Part shown: piece after piece, positions 7,548-16,781 of the stretch
Layout of the letters: each line of letters begins with the position of its first letter
Numbering within the stretch: position 1 is the stretch's first letter
NCBI GenBank assembly: GCA_016715965.1
Contig: JADJXG010000001.1
Coordinates: forward strand, 698,501-762,500
Length of the DNA stretch: 64,000 nt
Reading direction: 5' to 3'
Origin: Saprospiraceae bacterium
GTDB lineage: Bacteria > Bacteroidota > Bacteroidia > Chitinophagales > Saprospiraceae
Position numbers and translations under genes: made by a program
The notes under the pieces: generated by a model
What the model was told of the DNA's origin: nothing
The model's input: the letters and a program-made list of their open reading frames with translations, nothing else
The model's database searches: none

Positions 7548-9275
7548 CTACTCTTTATTCCTGATCATGTTTTCCACATAGCCCGGTCGCCGCATGGTTG
7601 GAATCAGTTCTAAGCCTTTCCTGTATACTATTTTCTCCAGGGGCGAAAATAAAAAGATATGTGCCTGGTCATCGTATAGAATTTGCTGAAAATCCATATA
7701 CGCTTTTTTCCTTTGGATATCATCCTTTGCATTTCGGATGGCCATAATTAAACTATCGGTCACCGTGTTACCATAACCGGAGACATTAAATCCTCCCGGA
7801 TTGGATTGTTGTGTATGCCAGGATTGAAATGGATCCCACAATGAAGGGGATTGTCTGGATGCCATGGTGGCCAGCTCAAATTGGAAATTTTTTCGATCCT
7901 TCATAAAAACAGCAGATTCCTTGCTGATGACTTCAATCTTAATTCCAATTTTTTTTGCTTCTTCCTGAAGAAGAATGCCCAGATTTTTTCCAATCTCATT
8001 GCCTGTGACAGAAAGTTGCAGGATTAATTCCTTCCTCTGCCCATTGATCTCCAGATCCAGCGTGCCGTCTTGATTGCTATCGCTCCAGCCTGCTTCTGTC
8101 AGGATATTTTTCGCTTCCTGAGGGCTATACGCTACCGGGCTCAATTCTTTGTGATAATAACTTTTTCCGGGCAATACCGGACCAATAATTCTGCTGGCAA
8201 GGCCATTCATCTGGGTGGAAATAAACTGATCCAAATCGAGCAATCTGGCCAGGGCCTTCCTTACCTCCAATCTGCTGAGAAAAATATTCCGGTGATTGAT
8301 CTCAAGATAATAGTACTGCATCACGGCCGGAGTAGCCACTTCAAATGCAGGATTGGATTTGAGTTCATCAAATTGTCTTGCGCTGACATCGGATACAAGA
8401 TCAATCTGTCCATTTTTCAACGCAATGACAGCACTTGCCTCTTCCGGGATGACAATGTATTCTATTTGATGTGCTTCGGCACTCAACAATGGAAAATCCT
8501 TGACCAATGATTCTCCCCACCAATTGGATTTTTTCTCCAACACAATTCTCTTACCAGTTTCCCAGCTCTTTAGACGATAGGGTCCGCAGCCTGTTATGAT
8601 TTTCTTACAGTAAGCCTCACTTTCAAAATCTCTGGCATAATTTTGAAGCAATACCCAACGATCCTTTCCCATTGAGCTGGAGTCTCCAATGACCAATTCA
8701 GGGATGGAAAATGCTTCCAACACCTTCCCAGTATCATACACATGCGCCGGATATATACAAAAATTGCCGGTCATTTCCCGACTGAGCATATAGGAGCTTT
8801 TAACCATTGCTCTGAATTTCTTCGGATTTTGCAAATCAATGTCAACGTCGTAGATATTTTGGAAAAAACCACGCCAACTGCCATTTCTCAAATGAGGGTT
8901 TAATGCTGATTTGATGGTAAACGCCACATCCTTGGCAATAACGGGTTGCCCATCGTCCCATGTTGCGTTCTCAAATATTTCATAATCATACGCGAGCACC
9001 GAGTCATTGATTTGGACGGGAGCTTTGAGTTCTTTGACCAACATGGGAGAGAGTTCAAGCTGGTCGGGACTGTATTCAAAAAGCGGGGGCATGATCAGAA
9101 TCTCGATTTGAGTGGCCAACGAAGATTGTGAAACAATCGGCTGCAGACAATCGGGTTCTTCTTTTACCCTAATTTTAAGATGGAAGAATTGATTGCTACT
9201 CTCAGGTTTGCAAGCCAGGTGGAGGAAATACAAAAACACGAGAATGTAATGGCTCAGACTAATCTTTAAGTTCAT
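7548..9275 (-). CDS. ABC transporter substrate-binding lipoprotein (SBP family 5, peptide/nickel type)
   Basis: The product has 575 residues and begins with a hydrophobic signal ending LHLAC, followed by KPESS; the cysteine is the probable lipidation site although the lipobox is not canonical (His at -3). Family 5 solute-binding features are present: LVKELKAPVQINDSVLAYDYEIFENATWDDGQPV, the GCGPYRLKSWETGKRIVLEKK motif, and the domain around residues 360-420 (ILTEAGWSDSNQDGTLDLEING). It would bind oligopeptides or a similar ligand in the periplasm and deliver it to the permease encoded next. The start codon lies 27 bp from the divergent gene at 9303. Confidence 0.88.
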   Translation of the reverse strand: MNLKISLSHYILVFLYFLHLACKPESSNQFFHLKIRVKEEPDCLQPIVSQSSLATQIEILIMPPLFEYSPDQLELSPMLVKELKAPVQINDSVLAYDYEIFENATWDDGQPVIAKDVAFTIKSALNPHLRNGSWRGFFQNIYDVDIDLQNPKKFRAMVKSSYMLSREMTGNFCIYPAHVYDTGKVLEAFSIPELVIGDSSSMGKDRWVLLQNYARDFESEAYCKKIITGCGPYRLKSWETGKRIVLEKKSNWWGESLVKDFPLLSAEAHQIEYIVIPEEASAVIALKNGQIDLVSDVSARQFDELKSNPAFEVATPAVMQYYYLEINHRNIFLSRLEVRKALARLLDLDQFISTQMNGLASRIIGPVLPGKSYYHKELSPVAYSPQEAKNILTEAGWSDSNQDGTLDLEINGQRKELILQLSVTGNEIGKNLGILLQEEAKKIGIKIEVISKESAVFMKDRKNFQFELATMASRQSPSLWDPFQSWHTQQSNPGGFNVSGYGNTVTDSLIMAIRNAKDDIQRKKAYMDFQQILYDDQAHIFLFSPLEKIVYRKGLELIPTMRRPGYVENMIRNKE

Positions 9276-9302
9276 TTTGTTGTTTTAACTCACATTCTGA
9301 AA

Positions 9303-10223
9303 ATGATGGAAGTACAAAGATCTAAAATTCTGATCACAGGAGGCACTGGTCTTATTGGCCAATCCTTAAAAAACAGCTTGATTGAACAAAAAAATGAAGT
9401 GAACATCCTCAGCCGCCAATCTGCTGATGCTCTTAAATCAAGATATGCATGGGATCCAAAAAACCACCGCATGGATGCTGCTGCCTTACTTGATACGGAT
9501 GTCATTGTCAATTTGGCTGGATCATCGATTGCAGGTGGCTTGTGGACCCGTCCTAAGAAAAAACAAATCTTGCAATCAAGATTAGATGCGATCAGAACCT
9601 TATCCGAAGGGCTCAGACAATCCAACCACCGCCCGCGTCTGATCATCCAGGCAAGTGCCATTGGTATTTATGGACACCGACCCGGTGAATACTTGGATGA
9701 AAATTCAAGCCTTGGCATTCATGGATTTCTCACAGAGACTGTAAAAATCTGGGAAAAAGAATCTGAAGTACTTAGCTCACTGACTGAGCATTTGGTTCAT
9801 ATCCGCATTGGTCTGGTCTTTGGTAAATCCGGAGGAATCTGGCCTTTGATGACCATGAGTTCCAAAATGGGTTTTCTATCCTGGTTTGGCAGCGGCGAAC
9901 AGTTTTATTCCTGGATTCACTTGGATGATGTGGTCAAATCGATCAGTTTCATCATTCAGCAAAAAACACCAGCGGTTGTGTACAACTTGACTGCTCCCAA
10001 TGCAGTCTCTCAAAAAACAATTCTACAAATAGCCGCTAAAAAATTTCCGAACGTATTTTTATCCTTCGGAATACCGGATTTTTTAATGCGGCTTGTGCCC
10101 TTTGGTATGTCAGAACTTGTAATGACTGATGCCAAAATTTATCCAGGCAATCTGCTACTTCAAAATTATCCATTTGTACATTCGGAGATCAATGATTGTA
10201 TTCAATGTCTTCTTCAAAAATAA
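9303..10223 (+). CDS. TIGR01777-family NAD(P)-binding epimerase-like protein
   Basis: The 306-residue protein is an extended short-chain dehydrogenase/reductase fold of the YfcH/TIGR01777 group. The nucleotide-binding motif GGTGLIG lies at about residues 13-19. Later family signatures include LIIQASAIGIYGH (catalytic Ser/Tyr region), HIRIGLVFGKSGG, SWIHLDDVVKSISFII and VYNLTAPNAVSQKT, the last introducing the C-terminal DUF1731-like part. The reaction is not established for this family; a sugar-nucleotide epimerase role is only assumed. A second ATG follows immediately at 9306. It is divergent from the ABC lipoprotein gene. Confidence 0.88.
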   Translation: MMEVQRSKILITGGTGLIGQSLKNSLIEQKNEVNILSRQSADALKSRYAWDPKNHRMDAAALLDTDVIVNLAGSSIAGGLWTRPKKKQILQSRLDAIRTLSEGLRQSNHRPRLIIQASAIGIYGHRPGEYLDENSSLGIHGFLTETVKIWEKESEVLSSLTEHLVHIRIGLVFGKSGGIWPLMTMSSKMGFLSWFGSGEQFYSWIHLDDVVKSISFIIQQKTPAVVYNLTAPNAVSQKTILQIAAKKFPNVFLSFGIPDFLMRLVPFGMSELVMTDAKIYPGNLLLQNYPFVHSEINDCIQCLLQK

Positions 10224-10299
10224 ATAAATTTTGGTAAAAAAAATAACTTCAGAATTGCCATCATTTAAAATTTTATAAAGATCAAAAATAGATTTAATG

Positions 10300-10314
10300 A
10301 ATCGACGGTCGATT
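10300..10314. promoter_or_regulatory. Odd-centred 15-bp palindrome
   Basis: AATCGAC and GTCGATT flank one central G, giving perfect 7-bp arms. It stands in the A+T-rich gap between the TIGR01777 gene and the DUF3467 gene, about 96 bp upstream of the latter's -7 motif. It could be an operator; no T run follows, so it is not a terminator. Confidence 0.3.
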
Positions 10315-10409
10315 GAACCACAAACATTGATCTCAATTTCCAAATATATATAAAAATAGTATGTACCATTGTTTAAGGAATATTTAAACCTAATCTATCC
10401 GAAATTGGT

Positions 10410-10417
10410 TAATTTTG
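10410..10417 (+). promoter_or_regulatory. Putative Bacteroidota -7 promoter element (TAATTTTG)
   Basis: An exact TAnnTTTG match 19 bp before the ATG at 10437. It is the likely promoter for the DUF3467 gene and perhaps for the plus-strand genes that follow it. Confidence 0.45.
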
Positions 10418-10436
10418 TTCACTAAAAGTAAAAATC

Positions 10437-10754
10437 ATGGCAGAACCAGCTAAGAATCCCAATGAAATCAACATCGAATTAAATGAAGAAACCGCCGAAG
10501 GGGTGTATTCCAATCTGGCTATCATATCTCACTCTCATTCAGAATTTGTTTTGGATTTTATCAGACTCATGCCCAACGTGCCAAAGGCCAAAGTCAAGTC
10601 AAGAATTATTCTCACTCCTCAACACGCCAGAAGGTTGATGAAAGCATTGGGAGATAATGTCCACAAATACGAACAACAATTTGGTCCAATCCAAGATCCG
10701 GAGCCGCCACAAATGCCTCCAATGTCTTTTAATACTCCTACCGCTCAGGCTTGA
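10437..10754 (+). CDS. DUF3467 domain protein
   Basis: The 105-residue protein matches the small DUF3467 family over almost its whole length: INIELNEETAEGVYSNLAII, then SEFVLDFIRLMPNVPKAKVKSRIILTPQHARRLMKAL. It is cytoplasmic, with no signal or membrane segment, and ends in a proline-rich tail (PEPPQMPPMSF). Family members are widespread in Bacteroidota; no biochemical function is established. It lies 34 bp before the S9 peptidase gene. Confidence 0.88.
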   Translation: MAEPAKNPNEINIELNEETAEGVYSNLAIISHSHSEFVLDFIRLMPNVPKAKVKSRIILTPQHARRLMKALGDNVHKYEQQFGPIQDPEPPQMPPMSFNTPTAQA

Positions 10755-10788
10755 TTATTTAAATGCATTTTTATCCCACTTTTTTATT

Positions 10789-12798
10789 ATGAAATCCATA
10801 TTACATTTTATTTTATTGCTCAGCCTTGGCTTTCAAATTTCCGCACAGCCATCTATGCTCACCGCTGAAACTCTTTGGAAACTCGGAAGAGTAAATTTGG
10901 AAGATGTCTCAGAAGATGGGTCGATGACTGTTTTTTCGATAACAAATTTTGATCTTCAATCCAACAAATCCAATACGAACCTTTATACCATGAGGACGGA
11001 TGGAAGTGCTCCACCGGTTAAAATCACCAATCTGGAAGGTCATGAAAATAACGCCAGATTTTTTGATGGAGGTAAAAAAATCATGTTCTTATACAATGGA
11101 GTACCTTATACCTGCAATGCGGATGGATCGGATCAAAACAAATGGGCCGATTTTGAAATGAATGGTTTTCTGATATCACCCAAAAGTGATGTCTTGGTCT
11201 TTATTCAGGACGTCAAATACAGAACATCTACGAAAGAAATCCATCCTGATCTTCCTTTGGCCAATGCAAGAATATATGATGACCTTATGTACCGGCATTG
11301 GAAATCATGGGATGATCTGCACGACAACAATGTATTTTACGTAAAAATGCAGGATGGAAAAATGGATGGCAAGCCCCTCAACATTGTCAATGAAGCTTTT
11401 CAGGCACCAGTAGATCCAATGGATGGAATTGAACAAGTAAGCATTAGTCCTGATAGCAGATACATTGCCTACAGTTGTAAGAAACTGAAAGGTGTTGAAT
11501 ACGCCGTTAGCACAAATACGGATATTTTTGTGTACGATGTCCAAACACGTTCCACCAAAAATGTAAGTCTGAACAACAAGGGATATGACAAAACTCCTGT
11601 CTTCTCTCCTGATGGTAAATATCTGATGTGGAACTCAATGTTGACTCCTGGATACGAAGCAGACAAAAACCAGCTCGTGTTGTACGATTTATCCAATTCG
11701 ACTGCAAAAATGCTGGGAACCCAATATGACAATGATGCGGAACACGCTTCATTTGCCCCGGATGGTAAAAGTGTATTTTTCATATCTGCCAAAGATGGCT
11801 GTCAGCAAATTTTTATTCAGGATCTTTCGACCTTACAAATACGACAAATTACAACAGGTATTCACGATTATACTTCTTTGGTTCCCACATCCAAAGGAAT
11901 TGTAAGCACAAGAGTCTCTATGACACAGCCTGCTGAATTGTATTTTGTGAATGTCAACGGCGCAACGCGTCAAATGACCCATGTGAATTCCGAACTGTGG
12001 TCGTCTGTTAAAAAACCAGAAGTTCGACAAAAATGGGTGAATACCACCGATGGTAAAAAAATGCTGGTATGGACCATTTTGCCACCTGATTTTGACCCCT
12101 CCAAAAAATACCCCACCTTGCTTTATTGTCAGGGCGGCCCCCAATCAACCGTCAGTCAGTTTTTCAGTTATCGCTGGAATTTTTCGCTGATGGCCAACCA
12201 GGGATACATCATTGTTGCACCCTGCAGAAGAGGAATGCCTGGTTTTGGACAAGAATGGAATCTTGCCATTTCCAAAGACTGGGGAGGACAATGCATGAAA
12301 GATTATCTGAGTGCCATCGATGATGCATCAAAAGAGCGTTTTGTGGACAAAGAAAAGCTAGGTGCCATTGGTGCAAGTTTTGGGGGATATTCGGTATTCT
12401 ATCTGGCGGGTATTCACCAAAAAAGATTCAAATGCTTTTTGTCACATTGCGGCGTGTTTAATCTTGAATCCATGTATGGTACCACGGAAGAAATGTGGTT
12501 TGTCAATTTCGATTTAGGTGGACCTTATTGGGATAAGACCCATAAAAAGCAATACGAAAAATTTTCACCCCACAAATTTGTGGAAAACTGGGATACACCC
12601 ATGATGGTGATCCACGGAGAAAAAGATTTCAGGGTGCCGATGAGCGAAGGCATGCAGGCATTTCAAGTGGCCAGGTTGAAGGGCCTACCTGCCAGATTGC
12701 TTTTGTTTCCTGAAGAGGGTCATTGGATTCAGTCACCGCAAAACGGGGTGCTTTGGCAGAGGGAATTTTTTAGCTGGTTGGACAAATGGCTTAAGTAA
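10789..12798 (+). CDS. S9-family prolyl oligopeptidase-like serine peptidase
   Basis: This is a secreted or periplasmic peptidase with a signal peptide (MKSILHFILLLSLGFQISA, cleavage before QPSML). The N-terminal 400 residues form a TolB-like beta-propeller with repeated SPD/APDGK strands. The C-terminal alpha/beta hydrolase domain has the triad Ser530 in GASFGGY, Asp613 in HGEKDFRVP and His645 in EEGHW, an arrangement typical of the S9C acylaminoacyl-peptidase/dipeptidyl-peptidase group. The ATG at 10789 was chosen because it gives the signal peptide; the frame stays open 44 codons further, overlapping the upstream gene, but without one. It probably cleaves short peptides outside the inner membrane. 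Confidence 0.9.
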   Translation: MKSILHFILLLSLGFQISAQPSMLTAETLWKLGRVNLEDVSEDGSMTVFSITNFDLQSNKSNTNLYTMRTDGSAPPVKITNLEGHENNARFFDGGKKIMFLYNGVPYTCNADGSDQNKWADFEMNGFLISPKSDVLVFIQDVKYRTSTKEIHPDLPLANARIYDDLMYRHWKSWDDLHDNNVFYVKMQDGKMDGKPLNIVNEAFQAPVDPMDGIEQVSISPDSRYIAYSCKKLKGVEYAVSTNTDIFVYDVQTRSTKNVSLNNKGYDKTPVFSPDGKYLMWNSMLTPGYEADKNQLVLYDLSNSTAKMLGTQYDNDAEHASFAPDGKSVFFISAKDGCQQIFIQDLSTLQIRQITTGIHDYTSLVPTSKGIVSTRVSMTQPAELYFVNVNGATRQMTHVNSELWSSVKKPEVRQKWVNTTDGKKMLVWTILPPDFDPSKKYPTLLYCQGGPQSTVSQFFSYRWNFSLMANQGYIIVAPCRRGMPGFGQEWNLAISKDWGGQCMKDYLSAIDDASKERFVDKEKLGAIGASFGGYSVFYLAGIHQKRFKCFLSHCGVFNLESMYGTTEEMWFVNFDLGGPYWDKTHKKQYEKFSPHKFVENWDTPMMVIHGEKDFRVPMSEGMQAFQVARLKGLPARLLLFPEEGHWIQSPQNGVLWQREFFSWLDKWLK

Positions 12799-12844
12799 AC
12801 ATACCTGAACCAATTGATTTTGATTGGAAAAACAAACAAAGACA

Positions 12845-13252
12845 ATGGCAGATGATTTCGTTTATACTTTAGATGCACAGGGTCATCCGCGAAGTCCGGA
12901 ACTGGCTAAAGGAAAAAGAAATTATCTGATCGACATCGATGGCACCATTTGCGAGGACATTCCGAATGAAGAACCTGAAAGAATGAAAGACGCAAAGATT
13001 TATAAAGGTGCACTGGAATTTGTCAACCGATTGTACGAGGAGGGCCATCAGGTTTATTTTTTCACCAGTCGAACGGAAGACCTGCGAAAAATTACCGAGG
13101 AGTGGTTGAATCAGCACGGCTTCTTATACCATGGTATGGTCATGGGAAAGCCAAGGGGTGGAAATTATCACTGGTTGGACAATCACATGGTTACCTTTCA
13201 TCATTACAACGGTTCTTTTCCAGAGATCGAATCGCATGACAAGAAAATCTGA
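12845..13252 (+). CDS. HAD-superfamily phosphatase-like protein
   Basis: The 135-residue cytoplasmic protein carries the HAD motif I LIDIDGTICED (nucleophile and general-acid aspartates), a motif II candidate VYFFTSRTED, and a C-terminal GKPRGGNYHWLDNHMV where lysine could serve motif III. It is small, with no cap domain. Enzymes of this type remove phosphate from small metabolites; the substrate is unknown. The ATG at 12845 (MADDFVYTLD) is preferred over an upstream in-frame TTG at 12824. It lies 46 bp after the peptidase and 14 bp before the RNase H gene, suggesting cotranscription. Confidence 0.78.
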   Translation: MADDFVYTLDAQGHPRSPELAKGKRNYLIDIDGTICEDIPNEEPERMKDAKIYKGALEFVNRLYEEGHQVYFFTSRTEDLRKITEEWLNQHGFLYHGMVMGKPRGGNYHWLDNHMVTFHHYNGSFPEIESHDKKI

Positions 13253-13266
13253 ATTGGTGATCTGTA

Positions 13267-13899
13267 ATGAAAAAGGACAAAGCCAAATTTTATGTGGTGT
13301 GGGAAGGTGAACAACCGGGTATATATACAAGTTGGTCTGAATGTCAGCGGCAAATCAAAGGATATCCCGGAGCGAAATACAAATCATTTGAATCGTTGAA
13401 AGATGCTCAGGAAGCCTATCTAAATGGGCCTTCCACATCCAATGTTTCTTCCAAAAAAACCAAAACAGTATCAGAAAAATGGCAAGATCACGTACCCGTT
13501 GGCAGCATCGCAGTAGATGCAGCCTGCGAAGGCAATCCCGGTCCGGTGGAATATCGGGGTGTGGATCCCTATTCTGGTAAAGTACTCTTCCATCAGGGGC
13601 CATTTAACAATGGTACCAACAACATTGGCGAATTTTTAGCGCTGGTGCATGCCCTGGCATTGCTACATCAAAAAAAAGACAATACCACAAAAATATACAG
13701 CGACAGTGCAACTGCCATCAGTTGGCTAAAACAAAAAAAAGCAAAGACCCAGCTAGATTTTAATTCTTCCAATCAAGTCTTGTATGAACTGGTAAAAAGA
13801 GCGACCCTGTGGCTTCATCAAAACAGTTATCAGAATCAGGTCATCAAATGGGAAACACAAAAATGGGGAGAAATTCCTGCTGACTTTGGCAGAAAATAA
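13267..13899 (+). CDS. rnhA: Ribonuclease H1 with N-terminal viroplasmin (hybrid-binding) domain
   Basis: The 210-residue protein cuts RNA in RNA-DNA hybrids. Residues about 6-54 (KFYVVWEGEQPGIYTSWSEC, then GYPGAKYKSF) form the viroplasmin-like hybrid-binding domain seen in eukaryotic RNase H1. Residues about 75-210 form the catalytic domain with the metal-binding carboxylates Asp84 (VDAACEGNPG), Glu122 (NIGEFLALVHAL), Asp146 (IYSDSATA) and Asp206 (ADFGRK). This architecture is common in Bacteroidota. It is separated by only 14 bp from both neighbours and is probably part of the same transcript as the HAD protein and the histidine kinase. Confidence 0.9.
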   Translation: MKKDKAKFYVVWEGEQPGIYTSWSECQRQIKGYPGAKYKSFESLKDAQEAYLNGPSTSNVSSKKTKTVSEKWQDHVPVGSIAVDAACEGNPGPVEYRGVDPYSGKVLFHQGPFNNGTNNIGEFLALVHALALLHQKKDNTTKIYSDSATAISWLKQKKAKTQLDFNSSNQVLYELVKRATLWLHQNSYQNQVIKWETQKWGEIPADFGRK

Positions 13900-13913
13900 C
13901 TTTTGATGCGATC

Positions 13914-16601
13914 ATGACAAATAAAGTAAAACATGGGTTCGTTTCTCTGGCAGTAAAAAACGCCACGTTTTACATTTTTCTGATCCTGATCAGCTCGACG
14001 CTGATTGGCTATTTATTGTATCGCATTACTTCAGACATCGTACTTTCGAGTTCACAGCAACAGCTGAAGCACAATATAGAAATCCTTGATCTGAAAATTA
14101 GTTCGTATATAGACCATATCAGAAAAGACATTTTGTATTTATCCAGGAGTCCTTACTTAAAAGATTACATTAGGGATCAATCGAAAAATGCCGAGGAAAA
14201 ACAGAACAAACTGGCGAAGGATTATATTTCATTTATGTCCACCAAACCAGACTATGCCCAACTGAGGGTTATCGGCAAAACAAACAATGGTCAGGAGATT
14301 CTGCGCACAGACAGAAAAGGAGATACGCTTCACCTCATTCAAAAAAATCAATTGCAAAGCAAAGGAGAATACTCCTATTTTAAAGAACCACTGGAATATC
14401 CGGAAGATTCGGTTTACTTTTCAGTGATCGATTTAAACAAAGAATTTGGAAAGATCTCAAAACCAGAAATGAGCACCTTAAGAGCTGCTTGTCCCATTTA
14501 TTTGGAGGATACGGTATTTGGAATCATCATCATCAACGCCAATCTAAATGCATTTATTCGCGAGCTAAAAACCTTCGTCCCAAAAGAATTCAAACTGTAT
14601 CTGATCAATCAAGATGGCTACTACCTTTTGCATCCAGATCCTGAAAAAGAATTTGGATTCGAAAAATCACAAAAAGCCACGGCATTGGATGATCTGGGTA
14701 TTGAAATTAAGAACAACAAACCGACTTCCGAAATTTATACGAGCGAACTCGATGACAAACATCTTTTCATCTATAAAAAAATCTCCTACCCTCGAAAATC
14801 ATATTCACTCATTCTCGGCCTTCAATCTGACCGCGAAACCATTCTTAGTTATTTTTACCGGTGGCAGGGATTGATCATTCTGGTGACCCTTGGAATTATC
14901 CTGATGACCATTCTTGCAGCACTTTGGTGGATGAGAAAACAAACCCAAAGTCTGAAATCGATTACTAGTGCAGTGACAAGTTTTAAACAAGATTTGCGCA
15001 CAGAGAATTTGCCATTGCAACTCAATGATGAAATCGGATTACTCGCCAATAGTTTTAAGGAAATGGCTGATACCATCAAACAAAATATCACCAATCTAGC
15101 AATCGCCAAAGAGGATGCCGAAAATGCCAATCAGCTGAAGGAAGAATTCCTGCAAAACATGAGTCATGAAATTCGAAATCCACTGCAAACCATCATTGGA
15201 ATGTGCAGGATTCTAAATGACAATACACCCAGACCTGACCAGATTCCTTTGATTGAAAGTTTGCAGTACAGCTCAGATCACCTTTTGACCCTGGTCAACG
15301 ATGTTTTGGATTTTTCCAAACTAAGAGAAGGGAGAATTCACTTGATACAGGATCGATTGTATCTTTCGGATTTTCTCAAACAAATTCAAAAATCCTATAT
15401 CTACGAATCCAGATCCAAAAAAATTGAATTTGAGCTGCAGGTGGAAAATCATCTGAAAGAACTAACACTAATCACAGATCCTGTCAGATTGAAGCAAATT
15501 TTACACAACCTGATTTCAAATGCATTTAAATTTACAAGGGAAAATGGAAAAATTGAATTATCGGTAAAACATCTCTACTCGGATTCAGAAATGGTAAAGC
15601 TGCAATTTGAAATAAAGGACAATGGGATTGGAATCAAACCCTCTCAACTCGAACGCATCAGACAAAGATTTATCCAAATCAAAGACCAGAGGGATCCAAC
15701 CATCAATCTGGATGGAGCAGGACTGGGCTTACCCATTGTGATTCAGCTTCTAAAATTATTTGACACCGAACTAGAAATTGAGTCAACTCCAGAAGTGGGT
15801 TCTGTTTTTTCATTCCAATTGAAAATGAAAAAGGCTGAAACCCTAGATAAAAGTGCTTCCTTCTCAATCACCACCCAAGCAGAATTTCATTTTGGCAATG
15901 TCTTGCTGATGGATGACGATCCTTTGGTTTTGCATTTATATGAACACGTCCTGGGATCTTATTCTGAATCCCTCCGTGCTTTGACCCAACCAGAGCAATT
16001 GTCCGATTTAGATCAAATGGACAAATTTGATTTGATCATCACCGATTTTCATTTTGAAAGTACATCTGCAGAGAAAATTGCGGCATTGATCAGGCAGAAA
16101 TTGAATAAGGCTGGAAAACTTGTTTGCATCTCTGGTGCCCAGTTTGATTATCCATTTGCACAATCGCAAAAATGGTTTGATGCCATCTGGTTAAAGCCCA
16201 TCAAACCAGAAAAATTGCTTGAAAATCTAAATTCTCTATACAGGAAAAGACCACACGCTTCATTTCAACAAATCCATTCTGATTATGATGATGATTCACT
16301 GAAAGTAAGCAAGGTGCTGGAAATAATGAAAAATGAATGGACAAAAGCCATCGAACATCTGGAAAATGCCATTGTGGCAAATAATCGGGATGAAATTCAA
16401 CGCGTCATTCACAAAATGGCCAATGTATTCAGGACACTCAATCTTCCTGATCTTGAACGAGAAATTAAAGATCAATTAATTCCCTCGGATTCCGATGCCC
16501 CATCAATAAATCCACAACAAAACTGGGTGGAATTGAAAAAAATTCTTTTGGGTTACAGAAACCAGATCCACCTTCACTTGGCAGAAATTCAAAAGGTATA
16601 A
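13914..16601 (+). CDS. Hybrid sensor histidine kinase (Cache sensor, HAMP, HisKA, HATPase, receiver, Hpt-like)
   Basis: The 895-residue inner-membrane protein has a first membrane segment at about residues 18-38, an extracytoplasmic sensor of about 270 residues that looks like a dCache domain, and a second membrane segment (LIILVTLGIILMTILAAL). A HAMP-like linker and a coiled coil follow. The H box MSHEIRNPLQT holds the phospho-accepting His418; the N box is HNLISNAFKFT and the G boxes are DNGIGIKP and GAGLGLPIV. A receiver domain has VLLMDDDP and Asp711 in IITDFHF, and the C-terminus has an Hpt-like helix with His833 in VIHKMANVF. It is a full phosphorelay protein; no cognate output regulator is adjacent. 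Confidence 0.9.
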   Translation: MTNKVKHGFVSLAVKNATFYIFLILISSTLIGYLLYRITSDIVLSSSQQQLKHNIEILDLKISSYIDHIRKDILYLSRSPYLKDYIRDQSKNAEEKQNKLAKDYISFMSTKPDYAQLRVIGKTNNGQEILRTDRKGDTLHLIQKNQLQSKGEYSYFKEPLEYPEDSVYFSVIDLNKEFGKISKPEMSTLRAACPIYLEDTVFGIIIINANLNAFIRELKTFVPKEFKLYLINQDGYYLLHPDPEKEFGFEKSQKATALDDLGIEIKNNKPTSEIYTSELDDKHLFIYKKISYPRKSYSLILGLQSDRETILSYFYRWQGLIILVTLGIILMTILAALWWMRKQTQSLKSITSAVTSFKQDLRTENLPLQLNDEIGLLANSFKEMADTIKQNITNLAIAKEDAENANQLKEEFLQNMSHEIRNPLQTIIGMCRILNDNTPRPDQIPLIESLQYSSDHLLTLVNDVLDFSKLREGRIHLIQDRLYLSDFLKQIQKSYIYESRSKKIEFELQVENHLKELTLITDPVRLKQILHNLISNAFKFTRENGKIELSVKHLYSDSEMVKLQFEIKDNGIGIKPSQLERIRQRFIQIKDQRDPTINLDGAGLGLPIVIQLLKLFDTELEIESTPEVGSVFSFQLKMKKAETLDKSASFSITTQAEFHFGNVLLMDDDPLVLHLYEHVLGSYSESLRALTQPEQLSDLDQMDKFDLIITDFHFESTSAEKIAALIRQKLNKAGKLVCISGAQFDYPFAQSQKWFDAIWLKPIKPEKLLENLNSLYRKRPHASFQQIHSDYDDDSLKVSKVLEIMKNEWTKAIEHLENAIVANNRDEIQRVIHKMANVFRTLNLPDLEREIKDQLIPSDSDAPSINPQQNWVELKKILLGYRNQIHLHLAEIQKV

Positions 16602-16705
16602 TCTGGAATAAATAGGTAATAAAATGGCATGATTGAAGAAAATAAGGCTTATTAAAAAAATTAAATTTGCCATTTCGAATCAACTTTTTTTACACAAACT
16701 TATTT

Positions 16706-16713
16706 TAGGTTTG
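16706..16713 (+). promoter_or_regulatory. Putative Bacteroidota -7 promoter element (TAGGTTTG)
   Basis: An exact TAnnTTTG match 68 bp upstream of the TonB-dependent receptor start. A T-rich run at about 16686-16691 lies near the -33 position. It probably drives the receptor gene separately from the kinase ending at 16601. Confidence 0.45.
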
Positions 16714-16781
16714 AACATTATACCGATCAAAAAATAAAAAAAAAATCAGGAAAACAGGTGCTTGAGCATAATAAAAATACA

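Noticed and set aside
10657..10788. N-terminal extension of the S9 peptidase upstream of 10789
   Set aside because: It would overlap the DUF3467 gene and hide the clear signal peptide that begins at 10789.
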